Part shown: in pieces, positions 27,128-36,270 of the stretch | Layout of the letters: each line of letters opens with the position of its first letter | How positions within the stretch are numbered: the stretch's first letter is position 1 | NCBI RefSeq assembly: GCF_001050135.1 | Contig: NZ_CP012040.1 | Location: forward strand, 5,163,001 to 5,227,000 | Length of the DNA: 64,000 nucleotides | Direction of reading: 5' to 3' | From: Cyclobacterium amurskyense | GTDB taxonomy: Bacteria > Bacteroidota > Bacteroidia > Cytophagales > Cyclobacteriaceae | The notes under the pieces: generated by a model | Told to the model about the DNA's origin: nothing | The model's input: the letters and a program-made list of their open reading frames with translations, nothing else | Database searches by the model: none | Made by a program: the position numbers and the translations under genes

Positions 27128-27772
27128 ATGGAAAAAAATGTCTTTGGCCTTTTGCTTCTCTTTATTGTCTGGCTTCCTGGATTCACACAGGAGAAATCTG
27201 TGACTGAAATTATTGAAGAATCAAAAGCCAAATTGGAACGAATAAGTGATTTTTCTGCAGATTTTACCTATAGCATTGAAATCAAGACTAATCCAACCCG
27301 GGTCTCTAAAAATGGAAAATTTCATTATGCCAAAGGCAAATTTGTGGTAATTATGGAGGACCAGGAAATATACAGTGATGGTAAGTCTTTGTGGATACAT
27401 TTACCCGGTGAGGAAAATTCAGAAGTTACCATTATGAATTATGATCCGGAAGAAAGCTTTAATTTTGACCTCATTTTTTCTCCAATGTATGAAACGGCAA
27501 CCAAGGCGATATATGAAGGTAAAAAATCGGTAAATGGAATAAGCTATAACCAAATTTATCTTGAATTTTCCAATCCGGTACTGGATTATCATCAGGTCAG
27601 GCTATGGATCAATGAAACTTCAAAAATCCAGGAGAAAGTTGTCCTTGTCAACAGAAAGCAAACTATTACTACCTACGCTTATACTAACATCAAAATAAAT
27701 CAGGGACTTCCGGAAAGTACCTTTGTTTTTGATACTGGCAACTTTCAGGGAGATATTTATGATGAAAGGTGA
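27128..27772 (+). CDS. lolA: LolA-family outer-membrane lipoprotein carrier protein
   Basis: The 214-residue protein has a signal peptide (GFTQ, residue 21) and the LolA half-barrel (PF03548), with SDFSADFTYSIEI, GKFHYAKGKFVVIMEDQEIYSDGKSLWIHLP and the C-terminal QGLPESTFVFDTG. It should shuttle lipoproteins from the inner membrane to the outer membrane. The gene is intact but sits between pseudogenes, and its closest partners are the broken MarC gene on the other strand and the SRPBCC pseudogene. It may be a second LolA-type protein rather than the housekeeping one. Confidence 0.85.
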   Translation: MEKNVFGLLLLFIVWLPGFTQEKSVTEIIEESKAKLERISDFSADFTYSIEIKTNPTRVSKNGKFHYAKGKFVVIMEDQEIYSDGKSLWIHLPGEENSEVTIMNYDPEESFNFDLIFSPMYETATKAIYEGKKSVNGISYNQIYLEFSNPVLDYHQVRLWINETSKIQEKVVLVNRKQTITTYAYTNIKINQGLPESTFVFDTGNFQGDIYDER

Positions 27773-27930
27773 GGACTCTTATAACTATTCTTCGCCCAAA
27801 TAAAACTCAAATTACTACCATTTTATTCATTGAATTGGGCAAATATTTAATAAGGCAAAAACAACTTAATTACCTTTTAATTCGACAGCAGAGCCACCTT
27901 CCATCCAATTCGGGAAGACCTATCCTAATC

Positions 27931-28527
27931 CTACAATCTAAATTGAACGGCAATTGCAGCAACGATTAAACCAAATAATCGAGTAAATCCTAAAAAACGA
28001 TGTCATCTACCTTATTTTCAACTTTATAGGAAAAACTGAAGACGATAAAAAGGAAAAAATAACTGAAAAACAAAACACCGGATAGACCTGCATAGGTAGT
28101 CGAACCGGACGATCGAAAACTTAACAGTAACACGGTAGTTATTGAACCGGGCCCGGCCAACAATGGGATGACAAGCGGAACCATTACTTTTTCAAACCTA
28201 AGCTTGGCCAAGCCAAAATTGGTATAGGCCTCTTCTTTTAACACTTCTAGTTTAGTAGCAGATCCATTGATCATTGACAATGCGGTGAACATCAACAGAA
28301 ACCCGCCTGCAATCTTAAAAACCTCTATATCGATACTAAAAAAAACCAAAATATACTTTCCAAAAATTACAAAATATAAGCAAGGTAAAGAAGGAAGTAC
28401 CTGAAACCATTAGGGCAATTTTTCTTCTTACTTTTGGTGTGGCATCACCCGTCATATAATACCAAATCGGTATAAGGTCAATGGGGTTTACCATGGCCAA
28501 CATTGCTGCTAAAAAGTTTAGATTCAA
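27931..28527 (-). pseudogene. MarC-family membrane protein, broken by frameshifts
   Basis: Reading leftward from 28527, MNLNFLAAMLAMVNPIDLIP and TGDATPKVRRKIA match the start of MarC proteins (PF01914). The reading then shifts near 28375 into the frame giving FVIFGKYILVFFSIDIEVFK, which continues with IAGGFLLMFTALSMINGSA and LVIPLLAGPGSITTVLLL. It shifts again near 27990 into FLGFTRLFGLIVAAIAVQF, the typical MarC C-terminus, stopping at 27931. All three pieces are in the correct order, so this is one gene with at least two frameshifts. Confidence 0.85.
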
Positions 28528-28581
28528 ATTCCAATCAATATTAAAACGTATTAGGATTAAACATCAGGAATTTTTAGCAGA

Positions 28582-29070
28582 TTGTATGCCAATATTGAAT
28601 GGACAGCAATACACCAAAATCCCCCATCGGTAAAACAAGTCCTTTTGTATAGGCAATCGGGCCAAACGATAACCTCCGTAGATTATGACAGGGCCAAATC
28701 ATTTCAACTGTCCAATCTATTTGGTACTGCTTCAAAAATCTTTTCTAGCGGGAATGCCATTGATCCAATTACCAGTGATTTTGTGACTGAACAAATCAAC
28801 AGTGATAATATGGGCATCAATAGCTCCATCACCTTGTTTCAAGGCAATCAACTTAACAATCAGATTGCCCAAAATAAATTATTGATGGAGAAAAGTATTT
28901 TCCAGGAAGAAATAGAAAAGAACAACATAGCCTTAAACATACTAGAAACCTACCTGCAAGCCTTGTATAGCAAGGAAAACATAAGCATTGCTGAAAACAA
29001 GTTGGCAGCTTCTGAACAAGAGGTACCTCAGTCAAATCCTAATCAACGACCAACGCGTCACCGTTTGTGA
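28582..29070 (+). pseudogene. TolC-family outer-membrane protein fragment
   Basis: The open frame carries a piece of a TolC-type efflux channel: KIFSSGNAIDPITSDFVTEQ, SSITLFQGNQLNNQIAQNKL and ALNILETYLQALYSKENI match the N-terminal half of Bacteroidota TolC proteins. The signal peptide is missing, the first 35 residues look unrelated, and after AASEQEV the frame ends in a tail unlike the family. About three quarters of a normal 440-residue protein is absent. A TTG start is needed, so expression is unlikely. It lies divergent from the broken MarC gene. Confidence 0.75.
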
Positions 29071-29231
29071 CCAGTACAAAACAAAATTTTTGGAATTTGT
29101 AAATGGAAATTCTTTTCATTGAGATTGGTTTAGTAAACATTATAGCTCTTGATTGAGAGGGGTTTATTTTCAGGTATTTCTATTTTTTATTATATTAATA
29201 TTTGATGATTTAAAGATTTCCCGATTTTTAT

Positions 29232-29606
29232 ATGGAGTTAAAACATAAAGACATCACAGAAAAGATTATTGGCGCTTCATTTGAAGTGCATAAGTTTTTG
29301 GGAAATGGCTTTCAGGAGGTTATTTATCAACGGGCATTGGCGTGGGAAATGAGACAGCTTAATCTTGAATTTGCCCGGGAAATAGAGCAGGACATCTTTT
29401 ACAAAGACCTACCAAGGCCAATTGGTACTCGAAGAGCCGACTTTGTAGTGGAAGGAAAAGTATTGGTTGAACTCAAAGCCAAAATAGTACTAGAAGACGT
29501 TCATTTAGCCCAAGTGCTGAACTATCTAAAAGCCTATAAATTGAAAGTTGGCCTTCTTATTAACTTCGGAAGTAAAAGCCTCACATTTAAACGCCTGGTA
29601 TTGTAA
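29232..29606 (+). CDS. GxxExxY family protein
   Basis: The 124-residue protein matches the GxxExxY family (TIGR04256) over its full length. The naming motif is GFQEVIY near residues 26-32, and the region RRADFVVEGKVLVELKAK gives a D-ExK pattern like that of PD-(D/E)XK nucleases. The biochemical role of the family is not established. Genes of this type often lie in stretches of short degenerate repeats, as here: the 240 bp downstream are filled with inverted ATCCGTG/CACGGAT copies. No operon partner is apparent. Confidence 0.9.
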   Translation: MELKHKDITEKIIGASFEVHKFLGNGFQEVIYQRALAWEMRQLNLEFAREIEQDIFYKDLPRPIGTRRADFVVEGKVLVELKAKIVLEDVHLAQVLNYLKAYKLKVGLLINFGSKSLTFKRLVL

Positions 29607-29619
29607 TTGATCGTTGAAT

Positions 29620-29860
29620 CACGGATTTAACGGATTAAAGGATTTCACTGATTAATAAAATCCGTGTAATCCCCTAAAAATCTGTGATTCTGACGTGAAA
29701 AAGTATATAAATGCTGAACCACAGATTGAACAGATTACTCAGATTACACCGATTAAAAATCCAGGCAATCTATTTAACGTAAATATGAATTAAACCGTGG
29801 TCCAAGATCCGTGCAATCCGTGTAATCAAATTAAATCCGTGATTCCAACGGTATATTAAT
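29620..29860. repeat. Degenerate ATCCGTG/CACGGAT repeat cluster
   Basis: AATCACGGATTT (from about 29627) is mirrored by AAATCTGTGATT near 29680. A second set, AACCACAGATTG to TTAAATCCGTGATT (about 29717-29850), repeats the pattern with inner ATCCGTGCAATCCGTGTAATC. The units form large imperfect palindromes between the GxxExxY gene and the convergent amidohydrolase gene. Confidence 0.75.
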
Positions 29861-29867
29861 CGACTAC

Positions 29868-30989
29868 CTATTCAAACAAAGACTCGTCAATCCCTGGAAT
29901 CAATTGAATGGCGTTTTTGTAATAGATTTTTTGTAGGACGGAATCGGGGAGGGCCAGGCCGTACATCTTCCAATGGGCATGTCGTTTTCGGTAATAATCG
30001 AAATATTCATCACTGGTTTCCAGCACCCTGAAATAGGTGTAATACTCTTCTTTTTTGTAACTATCTTTCCCCATCAATACCCTGTCCTGGTAATCAATCA
30101 ACCAAGCCCTCGCAGTTACAGGTTGCCTGCCCAATTCGGCTAAAACAGCTCCTAATTCCGTATACATATTGGGCATTTCATTGAGCAAATTTCCCAATCG
30201 CTCAAGGTCATTGCCAAACCAACCCAGATGGGCAGAAATAAATTTAGTATTGGGGTGCTTCTTAAAGACATTGTGCTGTTCGGCCATGACTTCCTCAAAA
30301 GAAGGGTTCTTTTCCGGGTTTTTGTACCTACTGGGATATTGTTTGAGTTCCAGCCAGCGTTCATTGTTTTTGTCTTTGGGCAACCAAAAAGCAGCAGGCT
30401 CACCGGTATGTATTAAAACGGGGATGCCCAACTCCCCACATTTGGCCCAGATAGGGTCCAAGCGTGGATCGTCAACTTTAATTCTATTCCCTGCCTTGTC
30501 TGTATCGGTGAGGCCTAAACTTTTATATACTTTCAAGCCTTTTACACCCAACTCCACAGACTTTTCCATCATCTCTAGGGTTTCATTGGGCCAAGCTTCA
30601 TCATCCACTTTTTCAAAATCGATGTTCATAAAAAGAGTGAATCGATCGCTGTACTTTTCATTGACATTGTCCAGCGACCATTCCAGGTATTTCCCTCTAA
30701 AACCACTTAAATTGACCATAACCGCCATATTCAATTCATCCATTTCCTCTACCAAATCGTCCAGGTTTTGAATGGGCATGGTGATCTGATGATTGTGAAC
30801 GTCAATAAATGGGAATTTGGCTTTGGTCAGTAGGTGTTCTTGCACTCTAAGCGTAGAAATGGGTTCATATTCTTCCACATCCATTACGTTATTCCGGTAT
30901 TGGATTTCACCTATCAACCAATAGGCAATACCCAAGAAAATCAAAATGGATAGGGGTAACAACACCCATTTCTTTTTGGAGAATCCCAT
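29868..30989 (-). CDS. Membrane-anchored amidohydrolase-like metal-dependent hydrolase
   Basis: The 373-residue protein has an N-terminal membrane helix (about 9-27) acting as an anchor or uncleaved signal. An amidohydrolase-2-type barrel (PF04909) follows, with FIDVHNHQ at the first metal site, LVIHTGEP, SAHLGWFG and the final aspartate in LMGKDSY. Such enzymes hydrolyse or decarboxylate small cyclic or carboxylated compounds with one metal ion. It starts 3 bp after the DUF2911 gene stop, so the two are co-translated. Substrate is unknown. Confidence 0.85.
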   Translation of the reverse strand: MGFSKKKWVLLPLSILIFLGIAYWLIGEIQYRNNVMDVEEYEPISTLRVQEHLLTKAKFPFIDVHNHQITMPIQNLDDLVEEMDELNMAVMVNLSGFRGKYLEWSLDNVNEKYSDRFTLFMNIDFEKVDDEAWPNETLEMMEKSVELGVKGLKVYKSLGLTDTDKAGNRIKVDDPRLDPIWAKCGELGIPVLIHTGEPAAFWLPKDKNNERWLELKQYPSRYKNPEKNPSFEEVMAEQHNVFKKHPNTKFISAHLGWFGNDLERLGNLLNEMPNMYTELGAVLAELGRQPVTARAWLIDYQDRVLMGKDSYKKEEYYTYFRVLETSDEYFDYYRKRHAHWKMYGLALPDSVLQKIYYKNAIQLIPGIDESLFE

Positions 30990-30992
30990 TGG

Positions 30993-31544
30993 TTATTGTA
31001 GCGCTACAGGTACGGTAAATAGCGTTTGATCCCAGCTATAATTAATGGTAGCACCGCTTTTAGTGGTAACAACGTCTATGGTAAATGTCTCCACTACTGA
31101 AGGAGTTTTTTGCACTGGTGCATCAACCGTCACCACATCCAATTCATGATCAGGCTCTGCCACACCAAAGAAAATATTTGTTTCGCTGTTTAAGGTCACT
31201 TTAAAGGCATTAGCTCCGGGAACGGCATACATGCTGTATGTCCCTGCTTTTACAGGCTTACCTCCAAAGGTAACGTCCTTGTTAAAAGTGATTTCAGTAG
31301 CAGCGTTGGCACCTAGCCTCCAGTATTTCCCGTAAGGTTGAAGTGCATCATCCGCTTCCTCACCAAAAATAAGTCTACCTTTTTTTGAAGGTTGACTATA
31401 ATCAATGGTGATTTCCAAACCACCTTCGCTGTATGCCGTAGTGGTTGGTGGACTAACAGGAGTTGCAATGAATAAGCCATATACAACCCAGACAACAAAG
31501 AGTATAAATACCACTCCGACACCAATTAAAATATTCTTTTTCAT
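30993..31544 (-). CDS. DUF2911 protein
   Basis: The 183-residue protein has an N-terminal membrane helix (about 5-27) and a DUF2911 domain, with typical features YSQPSKKGRLIFGE, YGKYWRLGANAATEITF, VKAGTYSMYAVPG and the C-terminal strand region ETFTIDV. The family is common in Bacteroidota and has no proven function. It lies in a minus-strand group with two quinoprotein-type dehydrogenases upstream and an amidohydrolase 3 bp downstream, so a role near periplasmic oxidation is possible but unproven. Confidence 0.88.
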   Translation of the reverse strand: MKKNILIGVGVVFILFVVWVVYGLFIATPVSPPTTTAYSEGGLEITIDYSQPSKKGRLIFGEEADDALQPYGKYWRLGANAATEITFNKDVTFGGKPVKAGTYSMYAVPGANAFKVTLNSETNIFFGVAEPDHELDVVTVDAPVQKTPSVVETFTIDVVTTKSGATINYSWDQTLFTVPVALQ

Positions 31545-31639
31545 GATCTTGTTTTTTAGATTTTGAATTTACGAAATAAATATTGCAAAAGCTTGAATCA
31601 AAGTAAAGGGATAGGCTTGCAAAGGTTTTTTGCCATTAA

Positions 31640-33859
31640 TCAATCCGGCAATGAAAACGCCATTACGGATCCGGCCGTATTTTTTGAATTACCTCCGACA
31701 GAAAGTACTATGTATTGCTTGCCATCCACCATATAGCTACTTGGGTTGGCATTGGCAAATCCCGGTAAATCAATTTCCCAGTGCTTTTCTCCTGTATCCT
31801 TGTCAAAGGCCCTAAATTTATTGTCTCGAGTGCCAGCTATAAAAACCAGTCCGCCTGCGGTAACCGTGGGTCCGGCGGAACCCGTATCGCCAGTCTCCTG
31901 TATCCCTTCCTGCAACTCAGGCTTATTTCCTAATGGCACGCTCCAGGCATATTCACCTGTATTTAAATTGATAGCATGAAGCAAACTCCAGGGAGGTTTA
32001 ATTCCCGGTCTTCCTTTTGAGTCCCTGAAATATCCATAAGCGGTAAGGTTCAGGTATCGATTTAGTCCTTCTACGGCTTGGGTCTCTATAGATGCATTTT
32101 GATTGTTATTGATTTCATCCAACAAAGATTTTTCCTGCTGCGGGCTTCCTATACTTTTATTCTCGAAGAGGTAGGCCAGAATAGCTTCTTCCTTTGCTTT
32201 GTCATTAATGACACTGGAAAAGCTTGGCATTTTACCTCCTCCTTGTTTAATTTTGGTTAGCACATCTCCTTCACTAATTCTGCCTTTTAATCCAACCAGG
32301 GAAGGGTTACCCTGTTCGTCTCCATTTTTGTCCCGCCCATGACAGCTAACACAATAAGTGGAATAGATCGACTCTCCCTGTTTGAAAACGGATAGGTTGG
32401 TGATGGCATTTTCAGGCTCCACTTTTTTCATGCGCATGATTTCTGGTGAATCATTTGACCTCACATAAAGGAGACCAGTAGAGGCATCGAAGGCAGCACC
32501 TCCCCAGCTTGATCCTCCGCGTGAACCGGGAAACTGCAAGGTTCCCTTTACGGAAGGCGGAGTGAAAATCCCTTCATAGCGAAGAGAGCGAAATACCTGT
32601 ATCAGAGAATCCCGAGATTCAGGCGAGTAATGGGCTAGGTCAGATTCGTCTAAATATTGCCTGGCATAGGGAGCGGGTTTTAGCGGAAAAGGCTGGGTTG
32701 GCCAAGCCTCTTCGCCAGGTATATCCGAGGGGGGAACAGGTCTTTCTTCAATGGGAAACAATGGTTTCCCCGTTTCTCTATCCAATAAATAAATAAATCC
32801 TACTTTGGAAGTTTGGGCTACAGCATCAATTTTTCGACCTTCGTGTTCTACCGTAATCAGGTTTGGTGGCGCAGGCAAATCATAATCCCATAGGTCGTGA
32901 TGTACAGTTTGAAAGTGCCAGATGTACGCTCCGGTTCGGGCATTCACCGCTACTACAGAGTTGCCAAATAGGTTCATTCCTTTGCGGTCAGCACCATAAT
33001 AATCGTAGGCAGGGGATCCTGTAGAAAAATAGACCACTCCCCGAGATGCATCCAAACTAAATCCTCCCCAACTGTTGGCACCTCCAGCATACTTCCATGC
33101 ATCCTTTGGCCATGATTCATAACCCACTTCGCCTGGCAAAGGGATAGTGTGGAAAGTCCAGGTTAATTCTCCTGTACGCACATTATAAGCCCTTATGTGA
33201 CCTGGTTCTGCACCATAAAGCTCGGAAACCTCTGTACCCAAAATCAACAAATCTTCGAAAATAATTCCTGGTGAAGTGGGTATTACCGAGATTTTATCTG
33301 GATCGCCACGCATGCCTTCGTTTAAGTCCACCTTACCTGCGTTTCCAAATTCAGGGATTGGCATTCCGGTGGATGCATCAATGGCAAAAAGTTTATCGCC
33401 CCCGGTAAACAGAATGCGTTTGTCCAAACCGTCCTCCCAGTACGTTACTCCCCGTTTGATTCCACCTCCTCGTTCCCCGTTAAAAGGGTCAAAACTCCAC
33501 TTCAATCCGCCTGTTCCTGCATCTACTGCGAATAGCCGTCCGCGGGCAGAGGTGGTGTATAGTACATCTTCAATAATAATCGGGTTGCTTTCGCTATTTT
33601 GTGGTCTGGCCCCTGCAATGGTATCATTCGGTTCAAAAACCCATGCCAGAGCAAGTTTAGATACGTTTTCCTTGTTGATTTGATCAAGAGGAGAATAGCT
33701 AGTGCTTTCCCCGTCTGCTTTGTAAATTCCCCAATTGGAATAGATATCCTGCTTTTCGGAACAGCTTCCATTCCCTAATAGAAGGGGGATACAGAGTATC
33801 ATTCCATAGGTTAACAAGCCTCTTTGTTTTTTGGCCTTTTTTAAGATGATAGCTTTCAT
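31640..33859 (-). CDS. PQQ-dependent dehydrogenase lipoprotein with inserted cytochrome c
   Basis: The 739-residue protein starts best at the ATG at 33859, giving a lipobox near GNGSC (Cys33). PQQ propeller blades follow (SPLDQINKENVSKLALAWVF, GGLKWSFDPFNGE, SKVGFIYLLDRETGKPLFP). A cytochrome c domain with CVSCH is inserted at about residue 503, before the last blades (FIAGTRDNKFRAFDKDTGEK). Enzymes of this type oxidise sugars or alcohols in the periplasm and pass electrons to haem. It lies between a sorbosone-dehydrogenase-like gene and DUF2911. Confidence 0.9.
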   Translation of the reverse strand: MKAIILKKAKKQRGLLTYGMILCIPLLLGNGSCSEKQDIYSNWGIYKADGESTSYSPLDQINKENVSKLALAWVFEPNDTIAGARPQNSESNPIIIEDVLYTTSARGRLFAVDAGTGGLKWSFDPFNGERGGGIKRGVTYWEDGLDKRILFTGGDKLFAIDASTGMPIPEFGNAGKVDLNEGMRGDPDKISVIPTSPGIIFEDLLILGTEVSELYGAEPGHIRAYNVRTGELTWTFHTIPLPGEVGYESWPKDAWKYAGGANSWGGFSLDASRGVVYFSTGSPAYDYYGADRKGMNLFGNSVVAVNARTGAYIWHFQTVHHDLWDYDLPAPPNLITVEHEGRKIDAVAQTSKVGFIYLLDRETGKPLFPIEERPVPPSDIPGEEAWPTQPFPLKPAPYARQYLDESDLAHYSPESRDSLIQVFRSLRYEGIFTPPSVKGTLQFPGSRGGSSWGGAAFDASTGLLYVRSNDSPEIMRMKKVEPENAITNLSVFKQGESIYSTYCVSCHGRDKNGDEQGNPSLVGLKGRISEGDVLTKIKQGGGKMPSFSSVINDKAKEEAILAYLFENKSIGSPQQEKSLLDEINNNQNASIETQAVEGLNRYLNLTAYGYFRDSKGRPGIKPPWSLLHAINLNTGEYAWSVPLGNKPELQEGIQETGDTGSAGPTVTAGGLVFIAGTRDNKFRAFDKDTGEKHWEIDLPGFANANPSSYMVDGKQYIVLSVGGNSKNTAGSVMAFSLPD

Positions 33860-33925
33860 ATTACAGTTAAAAAGCATGAACAACTTGTAAATCAATAATA
33901 TTACGATTGAGGAGGGTTTTCTAGG

Positions 33926-35728
33926 TTACTTTACCACTTTTGCCCTGATTTTGGTGACTTCACTTGGAGTGATGGCACTGGCTTTGTTTCCCCACCTGCT
34001 TCGAATATAAGTGGTTATAGAAGCTACCGCAAGATCATCCAGGATATTGGCGTGTGGTGGCATATACCCATTGAATGTTTTTCCCCTAACAGTAATCTCG
34101 CCTTGAATGCCGTTTAGAATTGATTCAACAAGTATTTCAGGATCCCCAACAACGCGCTCAGATTGGGCTAGGGGAGGAAACCTGTTGTTGTCTCCTTGCC
34201 CATTTCTTTGATGGCAGGTAGCACAATAAGTATTGTAAAGGATTCCTCCTTCAAGCAATGAGCCTTTATCCAAATTGTCAACTCCCTCTACCGGTGTTTT
34301 GATATAGGTTTTGTTCGTGGTCAATTGGTTCATTTCATCCAATTGCTTTTCTCCAAATTCCTTTTTGTTCCCCTTGTACATGACCCTCCAAATTTTTCCT
34401 TTGTTCGAATCGGATATATAAAGTGAGCCATCAGGGCCTTCGGCCAAGCCCATAGGCCTGTACTTAGCATCTCCAGTATTTTCTACTGTATCTACTCCGG
34501 CAAACCCATCTGCAAAGACTTCCCAATCACCAGCTATCCCATTGTCTAAAGGAACAAAGCAGACGGTGAATCCAGCTTGCGGATAGGGAGATCGATCCGT
34601 GGAACCGTGAAAAGCAACGAACACACCTTTTTTGTACCTTTCTGGAAATTGGTTTCCTTGGTAAAAATGTAAATCCATAGGAGCCCAATGCCCCGGAAAC
34701 CCAACTACAGGATTATCAAAATCTGCAGCTCTGCCAATGATCTTGCCATCACCTCCATATCCGGGGGACAAAACATTTTTCTCCTGTAAATGATCATAAT
34801 AGGCGTACGGCCAGCCAAAATCAGCTCCTTCAGTTATTTTTACTAATTTTTCGGAAGGTAATACTGCAGCTTGCCAAGATGAATATAATTTTGGATACAG
34901 GGTATGAAAATTATCTATTCCATTGACTACTCCATAAAGTTGGTCATCCAGTGGACTCCAGGTCATGCCGACAATGCTACGAAGTCCGGTGGCATATTTA
35001 ATACCGTCTGATTGAAATTGCCCCTCCTTATTAGCGTCAAACTTCCAGACGCCTGCATTCATCTCGCGTTCCGGACTGGGATCCAAGCCCTTTCCTTCAG
35101 GGGTACCCGTTGGTCCATAGATTTCAATATCTTGTCCTGCATCAGAAGGAGATCCGAATGGGATATACATATTTCCCTTTCCATCAAAAGCAGCAGGCTT
35201 AGTGGTGTGCCAGTTTCTGGCTACATTGGGATGCGTATCGGTGAGAATAACTTCTGTTTTGCTACTTGGGACTAATTCCCCAGGGCTTAACTTATTTCTC
35301 AATACCTGAGTTACTGTACTGGTATAGAGGTATCCATTGTGGATGGTAACTCCCACCGCAGAACCTCCTACACTTTCATAGTCTCCAAAGCGGACAACTG
35401 AGTCTGCTTTTCCATCTCCATTGAGATCTCGCATACCAATGGTGCCTCCCTTTTTATCTCTTGAAAAGCGGAGTTTGGCATAAATGTCCCCATTGTCATT
35501 GACTGTGATATGGCGTGTTGGACCGGCGCTGTCAATGACCACTAGGGCTTCAAATCCGCCAGGGATGATTAATCCACCATTATCTAGGTCACCAGCAGGT
35601 AATTTATCTTGCTTATTTTCACAAGAAAAGCTGATTAGTAAAACGATGAAGATGATGTAATTCCAATGCCTATAGCAAGTGGAAAAATTCGTATAAACTA
35701 ATTTGGGTAATCTTTGTAAGCGGGACAT
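33926..35728 (-). CDS. Sorbosone-dehydrogenase-like lipoprotein with cytochrome c domain
   Basis: The ATG at 35728 gives 600 residues with lipobox SFSC (Cys36); a longer frame to 35815 adds an unlikely tail before the signal. A six-bladed propeller of the glucose/sorbosone dehydrogenase type follows, with ITVNDNGDIYAKL, YATGLRSIVGMTWSPLDDQL, TEGADFGWPYAYYD and GLAEGPDGSLYISDSNKGKI. The last 100 residues form a cytochrome c domain with CATCH near residue 500. It should oxidise an aldose or similar compound in the periplasm. It is 66 bp upstream of a second PQQ enzyme in the same direction. Confidence 0.9.
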   Translation of the reverse strand: MSRLQRLPKLVYTNFSTCYRHWNYIIFIVLLISFSCENKQDKLPAGDLDNGGLIIPGGFEALVVIDSAGPTRHITVNDNGDIYAKLRFSRDKKGGTIGMRDLNGDGKADSVVRFGDYESVGGSAVGVTIHNGYLYTSTVTQVLRNKLSPGELVPSSKTEVILTDTHPNVARNWHTTKPAAFDGKGNMYIPFGSPSDAGQDIEIYGPTGTPEGKGLDPSPEREMNAGVWKFDANKEGQFQSDGIKYATGLRSIVGMTWSPLDDQLYGVVNGIDNFHTLYPKLYSSWQAAVLPSEKLVKITEGADFGWPYAYYDHLQEKNVLSPGYGGDGKIIGRAADFDNPVVGFPGHWAPMDLHFYQGNQFPERYKKGVFVAFHGSTDRSPYPQAGFTVCFVPLDNGIAGDWEVFADGFAGVDTVENTGDAKYRPMGLAEGPDGSLYISDSNKGKIWRVMYKGNKKEFGEKQLDEMNQLTTNKTYIKTPVEGVDNLDKGSLLEGGILYNTYCATCHQRNGQGDNNRFPPLAQSERVVGDPEILVESILNGIQGEITVRGKTFNGYMPPHANILDDLAVASITTYIRSRWGNKASAITPSEVTKIRAKVVK

Positions 35729-36270
35729 GGTTTGTTTAGTCTTTAAAAGGTTGTTAGCATTTTGAAGGGGTAATTTAACCTTACTGAACCTAAAAACCGG
35801 CATCAGTCTTGCCATTTTTATACAATCTTTTATGGTGGATGGAGATTTTAGTCGTTCCAGTAGTGGATTTCACCTTGTTAAAATGCATTGACAACTCTAT
35901 TTTGTTGGAAAATCCTCCGGCTATTTTATTAGTGATTTAATTGAAAAAAATCCCCCTGCCCCCTTAAGGGGGATTTGTGCACGTTATATTTAGCGGATGC
36001 GGACTACTTGCTAACTTTATCAGCCCGATGAATTATAGGAAATAAGCATAAGATAGCCATTTACGAAAATCCCTTTTTCCTCCTTAAAGGAGGGATTTGT
36101 GTCCGTATGAAGAGAATATACCAGACATGTATAATTCCAAACAGAATTCGCCTATAAGAAGAAAATTTCGGTAATTTGGTTTTCCATAGCCTATGTTAAT
36201 CTAGTAGAAGACAGCTCGCTCATTTTTCAAAAGTACAACAACTCCATAAATTTAAAATCCTATACAGTCC
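35729..36270. other. Divergent intergenic region with two hairpin repeats
   Basis: Between the leftward oxidation genes and the rightward kinase gene lie two AAATCCC-type hairpins (35948-35976 and 36067-36098). No gene is visible. Promoters for both directions should be here, but none was assigned. Confidence 0.5.
35948..35976. repeat. AAATCCC-type hairpin repeat
   Basis: AAATCCCCCT (35948-35957) and AGGGGGATTT (35967-35976) form a perfect 10-bp stem. A related hairpin, AAATCCCT (36067-36074) with AGGGATTT (36091-36098), lies 100 bp further. Similar units occur near 23786-23824 and 24217-24240. Confidence 0.75.

Noticed and set aside
27769..27969. Plus-strand frame of 66 codons after lolA
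   Set aside because: Its right end overlaps the C-terminal remnant of the MarC pseudogene on the other strand and its composition is not protein-like.
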